The notes beneath the pieces are model-generated. The model had not been told where the DNA came from, searched no databases, and saw nothing but the letters and a program-made list of their open reading frames with translations. Positions 1 through 5,913 of a DNA stretch of 12,929 nt are shown here, piece after piece (positions within the stretch are counted from its first letter, which is position 1; each line of letters starts with the position of its first letter). Source of the DNA: JBOGWA01 sp050693155 (lineage in GTDB: Bacteria; Actinomycetota; UBA4738; CALAEC01); contig JBOGWA010000023.1 of assembly GCA_050693155.1 (NCBI GenBank), forward strand, positions 1-12,929, read 5' to 3'. A program made the position numbers and the translations under genes.

Positions 1-161
1 ACAGAGACGCGGGCAGTGGACGCGGAGGGGGTCGCGATTGCTGCCGGAGTGGAGAGCATCCAATAGTTGGGTCCGGCAAGGAATGGAATCGCGGGAATAC
101 CAGCTACTCCCATGGCAGCCACCAAACAGATGACGACGGCTCGTCTCGGGAACGCAGGCAC
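1..161 (-). CDS. N-terminus of a putative secreted protein, cut by the left window edge
   Basis: Seen: an open frame on the minus strand from GTG at 161 to the window edge (53 codons). It begins MPAFPRRAVV, giving a basic n-region (P-R-R), then a hydrophobic stretch of about 15 residues (AVVICLVAAMGVAG) and small residues, as in a Sec signal peptide. The following visible part is rich in Pro, Ala, Ser and Thr. A purine-rich GGGGGGAG lies 9 nt upstream (171-178) and could act as a ribosome binding site, which is why GTG 161 was chosen over the internal ATG. The mature domain is outside the window, so no function can be given. An overlapping plus-strand frame (67-354) is less protein-like. Inference only; a lipoprotein or membrane anchor is also possible. 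Confidence 0.45.
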   Translation of the reverse strand, partial: MPAFPRRAVVICLVAAMGVAGIPAIPFLAGPNYWMLSTPAAIATPSASTARVS

Positions 162-318
162 CCTGATGTACTCCCCCCGCCATCGCCCCAGCTTTTGGGA
201 AGGTCGACAGCGGTCGGCGTTCGACTGCGAAGTCCAATCAATGGGCCAACCAATGTCAAATCGGGAAGAACGGCTCACTCCCTTAATGGCCAGCAAGAGC
301 ATCCTTGAGAGCGCGCAA

Positions 319-360
319 ATGCTCCCCGACCTCGTTCAAAGATCGTCCCGTTAGGGGCGC
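319..360 (+). repeat. Copy 1 of a 42-bp imperfect direct repeat
   Basis: Matches 5309-5350 in the same orientation at 37 of 42 positions, including an exact 18-bp core GACCTCGTTCAAAGATCG (328-345 and 5318-5335). Weaker similarity (about 15 of 20) continues upstream of both copies. On the minus strand both copies can be read as related peptides containing TGRSLNEV followed by a stop codon, so this may be the tail of a shared gene family rather than a DNA element. Confidence 0.75.
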
Positions 361-634
361 GAATCGGGGATGTTTCAATCCGTAGAGTTTCGACGCGCAT
401 CGAACCGTGCCGAGTAAGTTTGATGCCGACCATCTTGATAGCAGGGTAGTACGAAGGACTCGAGGAACTGAACTGTCTTTGAACCAGAGCGTTGCGCGCC
501 GCCTTGAACGGATTCGACCGAGCCGCCTTCGGAGCAACCGCGATGCTAACGCGGCTCTCCGCGCGGCAGCTCAGCGAATAATAGGAGCAATCCCCCCAGG
601 CCAAGCCTAGAATAGAGGAGGCGGACGTCGATCG

Positions 635-658
635 CGAGGCCTCAGACGAGGCCTCAGA
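635..658. repeat. Perfect tandem duplication of a 12-bp unit
   Basis: CGAGGCCTCAGA occurs twice with no gap. Each unit contains the palindrome GAGGCCTC. It lies in the gene-poor stretch and has no visible function. Confidence 0.6.
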
Positions 659-789
659 ATGGTTCCGTAGGAGCGTAGGTAGGCCCATGCTTGTGAGATA
701 CTTTCCCAAGCATTCCGACAAGGGTGTCCCGACACCGAAGAACGCCCCTTTCGGGAGGACGCCGTCGAACGTCGTCGAGCTCTATCGTG

Positions 790-1581
790 ATGGAATCGAA
801 GATGCGCCGGCTGGGCGTGGCCACGCTTGTCCTGGTCTTTGCGCTAGGGTCCGCTGCCGGACAGGCCGACACGCGCGCCCGAGGTCAGCACGGCTCATCC
901 CGACAGTCCAACGACCTCCCGAGCGACCGGCTGGTCTTCGAGATCTCTGAAGAGGTGCAACCGCCCTACGCTCTCCTTGGTTTCTCGATCCAGCCGATTA
1001 GAGGCACGCTCTTCCTCGGTGGGGAGGTTGTTTTTCGGAACGTGGGCACGGTGCCCCACCAGCTTGAGGAAGAGAACGGCTTCTTCACGTGGAGCCCGAT
1101 CCCGGCCGGGGAGGAGGAGCGCTTCCTTCCCTGGGCGGCGGGAACGTATGAGTTTCGCAACCGCCTGGCTCCTCTCCTCGGGCCGTCCGGTGAGTGGGAT
1201 GAAGCGTCGTTTACGGTCCAGCTCCGGTGGGGTGGTCCCCCCTTTAGGGGCCTCCTAGGGTTGGTCAATAGAAAGCGAAGCAGGACGACCCCGGTTCGTT
1301 GGGCGAGTCAGGCAGCTCCCACGGGCCTCGTCTACGACGTGCAAGTCCGCGACAGCGAGGACGCCCCCGTGCGGTGGCGGTGGTGGAAGCGTGGAGTCTC
1401 AGAGCCAGCTGGCCGCTACCGCTTTCGCGGCGGACCGGTTGGTCCCTACGAGTACATATGTCTGTGGTTCCGGGCCCGATTGCGAGATGCGGACGACGCC
1501 ACGCGGCGCTCGGGCTGGTCGTTTAGGGGCACCTGCATCGACTTCGGCTTTCCTCCGCCACCGCCCAGCGTTCGACGGTAA
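790..1581 (+). CDS. Secreted protein with cupredoxin-like and Fn3-like beta-sandwich domains
   Basis: Predicted exported protein of 263 residues. ATG 790 (MESKMRRLGV...) places a signal peptide at the N-terminus: MRRLG, a hydrophobic run to about residue 20, then GSAAGQADT as a likely cleavage region. ATG 802 is equally possible; the upstream in-frame ATG 724 would bury the signal peptide. Residues about 68-145 resemble a cupredoxin fold (EVVFRNVGTVPHQL, then IPAGEEERF and AGTYEFRN), but the Cys-His-Met copper ligands of true cupredoxins are missing, so copper binding is unlikely. Residues about 168-250 look like an Fn3 domain: its late strand (WFRARLRDADD...RSGWS) follows the Y-x-F-R-V-R-A-R-D-A-x-x-N pattern, and Cys224 and Cys249 could form a disulfide, as in the Fn3 protein at 2053-3453. 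The C-terminus is proline-rich. No catalytic residues are visible; a surface or extracellular role is inferred. Confidence 0.7.
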   Translation: MESKMRRLGVATLVLVFALGSAAGQADTRARGQHGSSRQSNDLPSDRLVFEISEEVQPPYALLGFSIQPIRGTLFLGGEVVFRNVGTVPHQLEEENGFFTWSPIPAGEEERFLPWAAGTYEFRNRLAPLLGPSGEWDEASFTVQLRWGGPPFRGLLGLVNRKRSRTTPVRWASQAAPTGLVYDVQVRDSEDAPVRWRWWKRGVSEPAGRYRFRGGPVGPYEYICLWFRARLRDADDATRRSGWSFRGTCIDFGFPPPPPSVRR

Positions 1582-1674
1582 CAGGTGAAGGGGGCTCGGC
1601 TCGCGTTCAGGAAGCTCCGACAGCCCTTTCTCCTGCCTGATTCTGTTGGCGAACGCGCGCTCGTAGGCGCTCAT

Positions 1675-1700
1675 GATCCGGGGCCTCCGGGCCCCGGATC
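1675..1700. terminator. Strong GC-rich hairpin between convergent genes
   Basis: A perfect 11-bp stem: GATCCGGGGCC (1675-1685), loop TCCG (1686-1689), GGCCCCGGATC (1690-1700). It lies between the 3' end of the plus-strand gene (1581) and the 3' end of the minus-strand pup remnant (1851), where a bidirectional terminator is expected. No T-run follows on either strand, so an intrinsic terminator is only a guess; it could be a mobile palindromic repeat. Confidence 0.4.
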
Positions 1701-1850
1701 GAGTTCGGGCCCTGTTGCTCTCCAGGCGGGCAGTGCAGTTGCCCTCCCGCCGTCCCCATCCCACGAGACGGCGTGCGGCGGCGGGCGGCCTTCAGGGCCA
1801 GTGCCGGGCTAGCGACTCGACCGTCTGGGTGGTGGGAACCCAGGCGAAGG

Positions 1851-2048
1851 CTACTCCACGCCCCTTCTGGACGTACGCGCGCACAAACTCCTCCGCGTTC
1901 TCCTCCAGCACGGCATCGATCTCGTCGAGCACCGGGCCAGGTCGTCCGCGAGCGCTGAGCCCCTCTTCCCACCGCCGACGCGGTGCTGGCGCTCCTGCCC
2001 CTCGCGGCAGCCGATGATCTGTCGCTTCCGGATGCGCTCTTGCGCTAT
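1851..2048 (-). pseudogene. pup: Decayed gene for Pup (prokaryotic ubiquitin-like protein)
   Basis: Pup is the roughly 64-residue disordered tag that PafA attaches to lysines to send proteins to the actinobacterial proteasome. Minus-strand reading gives IAQERIRKRQ at the start and ALADDLAR in one frame, then VLDEIDAVLEENAEEFVRAY plus VQKG in another; the latter matches the conserved Pup C-terminal helix. The frames join if one G was lost near 1932-1936 (ADDLAR to VLDEID). A second indel in the G-run near 1860-1864 returns to the first frame, which ends GVE and stop. Counting from the ATA codon at 2048 (Pup often starts MAQE, so ATA replaces ATG), the span is 65 codons plus stop, the normal Pup length. 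Read without the second shift, the protein runs on to a stop at 1792 and loses its C-terminal Glu/Gln. No dop, prcBA or pafA is nearby. The family assignment is strong; whether this is a true pseudogene or a sequencing artefact in G-runs is open. Confidence 0.82.
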
Positions 2049-2052
2049 TAGA

Positions 2053-3453
2053 TTAGAAGCACTGCTCGGTGAGCTCGGGCGACCACGGCCCGGGGTTGTT
2101 CCCATTCCAACGCTCTGCTCGGACGCGGTAGTGGTACGTCCGACCTAGGAAGCACGAGTCGCTGTACGCAACTACCCCGTTTACTTCGTCGTCCCTACCT
2201 ATGAAGACGGTGGGTTCGTCCAACCTATTGCCGAGCGGGTCGAAGTACCAAACCTCGATTCTGTACCGCTGGTAGGGCGGTTTGCCTTCACCGATAGGTC
2301 GCGTCCACGCAACATCGTTGTTCAGAAGCCCAGTCGAGGCTGTGCGAAAGCTCCTAACCTCCCACGGAGCACCCGGGCAGATCGCGTAGACCTCCTCCGT
2401 CGAGTACGGTCCAGGGTTTGATCCCCTGACGGCGGTGACCTCAAAATAGTACTTGAGGCCCGACATGCAACTGCCATTGCCCGTAGGTATCTGGAAATAC
2501 TCGGTCCCACGCGGGACTGAGAACGTCGCGGACACGTTCGAGCCGCTCTCGCCGGTGATGAGAACCCAGTACGAGTCGAACTCGGGAGCGCTGCCGGGGA
2601 AGTAGGGCTCATCCCACTTGAAGTAGAGGTTCCCGACGAACCAGACAAGCCCCGCGTTCAGGGGCTCGGACGCGTCCAGGGCGGTCGCGCACGTCGCAAT
2701 GAGCGTGGGCGTCTTTGGCCCTGCCAGGCCCGCAGAGTTATTGAGCGCCTGGACCTCGTAGCTGTACTGCACACCCGGTGTGCAGAAGTGCTTGTATTGG
2801 CGAGGAAGGAAGGACCATCTCGAAACAGAATCGATGAAGGTACCGTTCACGAACACGTGATATGTATCAAATTCGGGGCTACCAGGATCGACGGGCTCGT
2901 CCCACTCAAAGAGAGTAACCCCACCGCCTTCGGGAGTAGTCCGCGGGTTGGTAGGAGCCGTCGGCGGACTGTTCTCCGCAGGCGGCTGCGGGCACGTCGC
3001 ACTGATTGGGGCGGAGACGTTGCTGAAGTAGCTCGATGAGAACGCCACCACGTCGTAGCTGTACGACTGCCCCGGCGTGCAGTCGTGCACCATGTGCTCC
3101 GTGCCCCGGAGCACGTCCGTGTGGTCAACGCCGTTGATGCGCACCCGGTACGCGTGGAACTCGGGGTAGCCCGCGTCGTCAGGCTCGTCCCACGTGAACA
3201 CTATGTCCGCGTCGCCCGAAGCGAACAGTGTCGGATTGATGGGTGTGCCAGGCTCCCTTTCTCCCGGCTGGCAGGTGAGCGAGATGGACCGCTCCAGGGC
3301 GTCGAACACGTCCGACACTGCCGAGACGTGGTAGGTGTAGTTCACGCCCGGCGTACAGGGGTGGTTGAACTCGGTGATGGACGCGTGCAATCGCAGGTGG
3401 ATCGGGCGCTCTATCGCGTGGCGCACGAGGCGCTTGTGAATGCCTGGCGTCAT
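2053..3453 (-). CDS. 5'-truncated Fn3-repeat protein with paired cysteines
   Basis: A chain of about four complete Fn3-like domains preceded by the end of a fifth (466 residues as an open frame). Each repeat has W/F-x-W-D-E-P early, then P-E-F-x-x-Y-x-V, then C-T-P-G-x-x-Y-x-Y-x-V-x-A and a final I-x-A-T-C. The two Cys per repeat, at the start and end of the last strands, suggest a disulfide in every domain and therefore an exported protein. There is no signal peptide: the first about 24 residues (from ATG 3453 to about 3384) are merely the antisense of a histidine-kinase N-box region, and Fn3 similarity begins at about ASITEFNHPC, in the middle of a domain. The true 5' end is therefore lost and the gene is probably not functional as it stands. 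The stop lies 4 nt before the pup remnant. The likely original role was extracellular binding or adhesion; no enzyme domain is visible. Confidence 0.72.
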   Translation of the reverse strand: MTPGIHKRLVRHAIERPIHLRLHASITEFNHPCTPGVNYTYHVSAVSDVFDALERSISLTCQPGEREPGTPINPTLFASGDADIVFTWDEPDDAGYPEFHAYRVRINGVDHTDVLRGTEHMVHDCTPGQSYSYDVVAFSSSYFSNVSAPISATCPQPPAENSPPTAPTNPRTTPEGGGVTLFEWDEPVDPGSPEFDTYHVFVNGTFIDSVSRWSFLPRQYKHFCTPGVQYSYEVQALNNSAGLAGPKTPTLIATCATALDASEPLNAGLVWFVGNLYFKWDEPYFPGSAPEFDSYWVLITGESGSNVSATFSVPRGTEYFQIPTGNGSCMSGLKYYFEVTAVRGSNPGPYSTEEVYAICPGAPWEVRSFRTASTGLLNNDVAWTRPIGEGKPPYQRYRIEVWYFDPLGNRLDEPTVFIGRDDEVNGVVAYSDSCFLGRTYHYRVRAERWNGNNPGPWSPELTEQCF

Positions 3454-3684
3454 TCACGATGCTCTGTTATTCGCGTCGACCTCAGCTTCGACCCCGACGA
3501 AGTGCGTCTTCGCGTACTCGATGACGGCGTTGGTGTGTCCCGACGCCACGAGCAGCGAGACTCGTGGGTTGGGCTTCGAGGCATGAAGCGTGTGCTCGGC
3601 GAGGTTGGCGGCTCCCTGCGGGTAGCCAACATGCGGCCTCGAGGCGTCGTTGTCCAAGCCTCGGTGCCGAGGAGGAGCTGTTGA
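3385..3684 (+). pseudogene. Remnant of a NarL-family sensor histidine kinase (ATPase domain only)
   Basis: The 99 residues from about 3385 form the HATPase_c domain of a NarL/DesK-type kinase: N-box ALYRVAHEALVNAWRHS, G1 box LDDGVGV, and the G2-like stretch GLRGMKRVLGEVGGSL, ending VVVQASVP before TGA 3682. The HisKA_3 dimerisation and phosphoacceptor helix (with the phosphorylated His) and all sensor and membrane parts are missing. Upstream of 3385 the same frame reads only the antisense of the Fn3 gene, so the 5' part was removed. GTG 3385 could in principle start translation of a free ATPase domain, but it could not autophosphorylate. The stop overlaps the TTG start of the response regulator (TTGA), the usual layout of a two-component pair. 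The domain call is firm; loss of function is inferred. Confidence 0.8.
3670..3675 (+). promoter_or_regulatory. Ribosome binding site for the response regulator
   Basis: AGGAGG lies 5 nt before TTG 3681. It supports the unusual TTG start over ATG 3564, which would add 39 residues unlike the receiver family. Confidence 0.7.
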
Positions 3685-4310
3685 TTCGCATTTTTCTCGT
3701 CGACGACCATCCGGTGGTGCGAGAGGGTCTCTCTTCAATTCTGTCCGATGAGCCCGAGTTCCAGGTTGTCGGTGAAGCAGAGAATGGCGAGCAGGCGCTG
3801 CGTGAGGTGGCGAAAGCCGAACCCGACGTCGTGGTCGTCGACCTTCGCCTACCGGGAATGACTGGATCCGACGTGTGTGAGCACCTCCGGGGTAGCCACC
3901 CGCAGGTTCGCTCCCTCATTCTCACAAGCTTTCCGAGCCAGGCTGCGATGGTTTCGGCGTTCTCCGCTGGAGCTCGAGGGTTTGCCGTTAAGGAGTCTGA
4001 TCCACGACTGATTCGTGAAGCGGTGCGAACAGTGGCTCGGGGAGAGACGTTTGTTGATCCGCGGATTGCCGCCAAGCTCGTGGCGTTGGCAACCAAGAAC
4101 GTTCGGGCGAAAGGCCCCCACGGCTTGACCCGTCAGGAGATGCGAGTGCTCGAGTTCCTGCCGCGCGGACTCACGAATCGCCAGATTGGCGGAGAGATGG
4201 GGGTCTCGGAGCAAACCGTGAAAACCCATCTTCGGAATGCGATGGCGAAACTGGGAGCAAGAGATCGATCCGAGGCGGCCTCAATCGTCACGCGAGAGGG
4301 ACTTGCGTAG
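3681..4310 (+). CDS. NarL/LuxR-family response regulator
   Basis: A transcription factor of 209 residues with a receiver domain and a LuxR-type helix-turn-helix. Receiver: acidic pair Asp8-Asp9 in FLVDDHP, phosphoacceptor Asp54 in VVVDLRLPGM, Thr82 in LILTSF, and Lys104 in FAVKES, so all switch residues are present. The HTH covers about 148-209 (GLTRQEMRVLEFLPRGLTNRQIGGEMGVSEQTVKTHL in part), with the recognition helix around VSEQTVKTHLRNAMAKL. The TTG start is supported by AGGAGG at 3670-3675 and by overlap with the stop of the kinase remnant. Length and layout are normal for NarL, so the gene looks intact although its partner kinase is truncated; it might be phosphorylated by another kinase or act unphosphorylated. 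A palindrome at 4418-4439, downstream of the stop, is a candidate binding site (inferred). Confidence 0.93.
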   Translation: MIRIFLVDDHPVVREGLSSILSDEPEFQVVGEAENGEQALREVAKAEPDVVVVDLRLPGMTGSDVCEHLRGSHPQVRSLILTSFPSQAAMVSAFSAGARGFAVKESDPRLIREAVRTVARGETFVDPRIAAKLVALATKNVRAKGPHGLTRQEMRVLEFLPRGLTNRQIGGEMGVSEQTVKTHLRNAMAKLGARDRSEAASIVTREGLA

Positions 4311-4417
4311 GGTGGGCGATCCTGGTCAGGCAGGGTCGGAAAATCTCTGCTGCTCCAAGTAGGCGTAGGCGGCTGCCTCGTCGGTTCGAGCGTCCTGTCC
4401 CCGGGAAGATTAGTACC

Positions 4418-4439
4418 TCTTCACCCAAATGGGTGAAGA
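4418..4439. promoter_or_regulatory. Perfect palindrome, probable operator for a LuxR/NarL-type regulator
   Basis: TCTTCACCCA, spacer AA, TGGGTGAAGA: ten perfect base pairs on each side. The right arm overlaps the predicted -35 box (4436-4441), and the centre (4428.5) is about 42.5 bp before the predicted transcription start (4471), where LuxR-type class II activators bind. It lies 107 bp after the response regulator gene. The palindrome is seen directly; the binding protein is inferred. Confidence 0.6.
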
Positions 4440-4464
4440 CACCATCTCCTTCGACTCCTAGAAT
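4436..4464 (+). promoter_or_regulatory. Predicted sigma70-type promoter of the 66-residue secreted protein gene
   Basis: -35 AAGACA (4436-4441, 4 of 6 to TTGACA), a 17-bp spacer, and -10 TAGAAT (4459-4464, 5 of 6 to TATAAT). The predicted start near 4471 gives a 31-nt leader carrying AAGGAGG. The poor -35 under a palindrome fits activator dependence. Confidence 0.55.
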
Positions 4465-4501
4465 CCTGGCTCTGGGACCGACTGGCACAAGGAGGCGGAC
4501 G

Positions 4502-4702
4502 ATGAGGACCCTAAGGTTTCGGCTAATCGTGACCGCGGCACTCGTGGGTGCGATGGTCGCTGGACCAGCTGCTGCTGTCCAGGCGAGCGAGGGCCTGGTC
4601 GAGACGGATCCGTGCCCTCGTGGGTACAGGGGCGTCATTGTCACGGTGAACAGCGGGGGCCAGAGTCACTCGGTGAGTGCTTGCACTAACCTCATACCCT
4701 AA
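4502..4702 (+). CDS. Small secreted protein, 66 residues
   Basis: ATG 4502 is fixed by AAGGAGG (4489-4495) 6 nt upstream; the longer frame from 4433 would start inside the operator and lacks a site. Residues 1-27 are a clear signal peptide (MRTLRFRLIV, hydrophobic core to about 20, then GPAAAVQA). The predicted mature part is only about 39 residues, with Cys38 and Cys61 able to form one disulfide, and a short GVIVTVNSGGQSHSV beta-like segment. I do not recognise the family. It stands directly downstream of the response regulator and its candidate operator, so it may be the target of that regulator; the second secreted gene follows 38 nt later and may be co-transcribed. A role as an exported peptide or small structural protein is inferred only from the signal peptide and size. 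Confidence 0.72.
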   Translation: MRTLRFRLIVTAALVGAMVAGPAAAVQASEGLVETDPCPRGYRGVIVTVNSGGQSHSVSACTNLIP

Positions 4703-4710
4703 CTCCCTGT

Positions 4711-4723
4711 CGGGGAAACCCCG
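4711..4723 (+). other. Short GC hairpin between two secreted-protein genes
   Basis: CGGGG, loop AAA, CCCCG, starting 8 nt after the stop of the 66-residue gene. No T-run follows, so it is a weak terminator or an mRNA-stability hairpin at best. Confidence 0.3.
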
Positions 4724-4740
4724 GACATTAGCGCCGGCAT

Positions 4741-5217
4741 ATGATGACCCAAATGACCAAGCGTCTGTTATTAGGCTTGGCGGTTTGTCTGGCCATCATA
4801 TTGCCCCTGACGATTGGCGCCGCTGAGGGTAAGCGGAAGAGCCACAAGGCATCGAAAAGGGTAGCTGAAGGTAGCTACAACAGCCCCGCTGTGGGCGCGT
4901 ACGTGGGCCCGACAGGTAGCGGAGCTTGGTACTACGACTGCACCGACGGAACGGGCTGTGTCCCATTTTTGGTTCGGGCGAACGAGCGGTACGTCACCCT
5001 TGAGATTCAGGACAACACGAGTCCCTATGTCTACGCGGAAGTTCGAAGCATCGATACCACCCTACTGGGTTTTTTCTGCGTAAGAACTGACCAGTCCATA
5101 CCTGTAGGCGGTTACCAGGAGATCCTCGTCCACATATTGGGAGGACTTTGCCACAACGGTTCACCGAGTGCACCCACCGAGGGGATCGTCAAGGCCATTT
5201 TCTCTGGTCGTCCTTAG
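4741..5217 (+). CDS. Secreted beta-rich protein, 158 residues
   Basis: An exported protein with a strong signal peptide: TKRLLLGLAV through ILPLTIGAAEG, followed by a basic linker (KRKSHKASKR). ATG 4741, 4744 and 4753 are all possible starts; none has a good ribosome binding site, and 4753 (MTKRLLLGL) gives the most typical signal peptide. The mature part (about 45-158) alternates short strands: GAWYYDC, CVPFLVRANERYVTLEIQDN, YVYAEVRS, FFCVRTD, EILVHILGGLC, EGIVKAIFSG. Four cysteines (67, 73, 113, 137) could form two disulfides. The pattern resembles pre-peptidase C-terminal (PPC)-like jelly-roll domains common in secreted actinobacterial proteins, but this is a resemblance from memory, not an assignment. 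It follows the 66-residue secreted gene and may share its promoter. No catalytic motif seen. Confidence 0.78.
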   Translation: MMTQMTKRLLLGLAVCLAIILPLTIGAAEGKRKSHKASKRVAEGSYNSPAVGAYVGPTGSGAWYYDCTDGTGCVPFLVRANERYVTLEIQDNTSPYVYAEVRSIDTTLLGFFCVRTDQSIPVGGYQEILVHILGGLCHNGSPSAPTEGIVKAIFSGRP

Positions 5218-5308
5218 CCGAGCAGGCAAGGAGCGAACTAGTAGCCATCTGCTGCTACATCGCCCTGGCTCGCGCCTAGGCCGTCCGCCCGTCCCGGAGG
5301 GCGAACAC

Positions 5309-5350
5309 ATGCGCCCTGACCTCGTTCAAAGATCGCCCCGTTGGGAGCGC
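5309..5350 (+). repeat. Copy 2 of the 42-bp imperfect direct repeat
   Basis: Partner of 319-360 (37 of 42 identical, same orientation). It sits in the 150-bp gap between the 158-residue secreted gene and the 3' end of the Clp N-domain gene, ending 20 bp from that gene's stop codon. Confidence 0.75.
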
Positions 5351-5370
5351 CAAGGACACGAGCGACCAAC

Positions 5371-5808
5371 TCATTGAGCCTCGGAGTCGAGCAACTTACG
5401 CAGTGTTGTTCGAGCACGGCCTACATCAACTCCGAGCCTACGCAAGACCTTGATCGCGATGCCCTGGCCCTCCAAGACGCCAAGCAGGATGTCCACTGCG
5501 CCGATTTCGCGCGTGCGGGCTGCCGCCACCTCGCTAATCCTATTTAGTACACCTTTTGCTCGAGGGGTCAGCGGGGCCTTCAGGATTCCGACCGCACCCG
5601 GAGACCCAACGATCCATTCGACCTCTCTTTGAGCATCTTCATATCTCACGTTCATGGATCTCAGCACCAAAGCAGCCGGTGTCTCCTCTAGCTTGAGCAC
5701 CCCCAACAGAAGATGCTCCGTGCCGATGTAACCGTGATGGTGGCTGCTCGCCCAATCCTTCGCATGATTGAGAACAAGCCGCGCTTCAGGCGAGAGGTGA
5801 GGGTTCAC
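5371..5808 (-). CDS. Stand-alone Clp N-terminal (double Clp-N repeat) protein
   Basis: A 145-residue protein made only of the two Clp-N repeats that form the N-domain of ClpC/ClpA unfoldases. Repeat 1 (about 3-70) has LSPEARLVLNHAKDWA and the hallmark YIGTEHLLLGVLK; repeat 2 (about 78-142) has LTPRAKGVLNRISEVAAAR and the degenerate GAVDILLGVLEGQG. There is no AAA+ module, Walker motif or ClpP loop, so it cannot unfold proteins alone. In the family such proteins act as adaptor-like or maltreated-protein-binding modules, or have unknown roles (ClpC N-domains bind adaptors and arginine-phosphate marks). The start is GTG 5808 because a stop lies four codons upstream; there is no ribosome binding site, and a promoter sits so close that the mRNA may be leaderless. 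The minus-strand genes at 5914 and 6299 lie upstream in the same direction. Confidence 0.88.
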   Translation of the reverse strand: MNPHLSPEARLVLNHAKDWASSHHHGYIGTEHLLLGVLKLEETPAALVLRSMNVRYEDAQREVEWIVGSPGAVGILKAPLTPRAKGVLNRISEVAAARTREIGAVDILLGVLEGQGIAIKVLRRLGVDVGRARTTLRKLLDSEAQ

Positions 5809-5819
5809 ACGACCGTGTC

Positions 5820-5848
5820 ATTCTCAGCGTTACCCGTAGGGAGCTCAA
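5820..5848 (-). promoter_or_regulatory. Possible promoter of the Clp N-domain gene
   Basis: On the minus strand: -35 TTGAGC (5848-5843), 17-bp spacer, -10 GAGAAT (5825-5820). The predicted transcription start would be only about 5 nt before GTG 5808, consistent with a leaderless message, which would explain the missing ribosome binding site. Confidence 0.35.
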
Positions 5849-5913
5849 CGGTAGCATGCGCACATCGGCACGAGACTCTCCGTGGCCACGTCTATCCATT
5901 GCAGTCTCTTTTC

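Larger units (their letters stand above)
162..789. other. Stretch without a recognisable gene
   Basis: Open frames exist on both strands here, but none looks like a known protein, has a convincing start or keeps consistent coding character. The stretch holds one copy of the 42-bp repeat (319-360), a 12-bp tandem duplication (635-658), and a short inverted repeat GGTGTC/GACACC (724-735) upstream of the next gene. It may be degraded coding sequence: the minus-strand frame through the repeat ends ...NEVGEHLRALKDALAGH, which looks peptide-like, but I could not identify it. Confidence 0.4.

Noticed and set aside
328..345. GTTCAAA in the repeat core resembling a tRNA T-loop, suggesting a tRNA-derived att site
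   Set aside because: No surrounding T-stem or acceptor match, and neither tRNA in the window shares the 18-bp core.
67..354. 95-residue plus-strand frame at the left edge
   Set aside because: Antisense to the signal-peptide frame at 1-161, with no ribosome binding site and no recognisable features.
275..721. 148-residue minus-strand frame in the gene-poor left stretch
   Set aside because: Ser-rich and low in protein character, with no start signal; at most a remnant near the 42-bp repeat.
1399..1673. Minus-strand frame starting MSAYERAFANRIRQEKGLSE just after the 1675-1700 hairpin
   Set aside because: The first 25 residues look plausible, but there is no ribosome binding site and most of it is antisense to the cupredoxin-like gene; no family recognised.
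3085..3384. Upstream half of the long plus-strand frame that ends in the histidine-kinase domain
   Set aside because: It is the exact antisense of the Fn3 repeats and has no kinase features; only the part after about 3385 is kinase.
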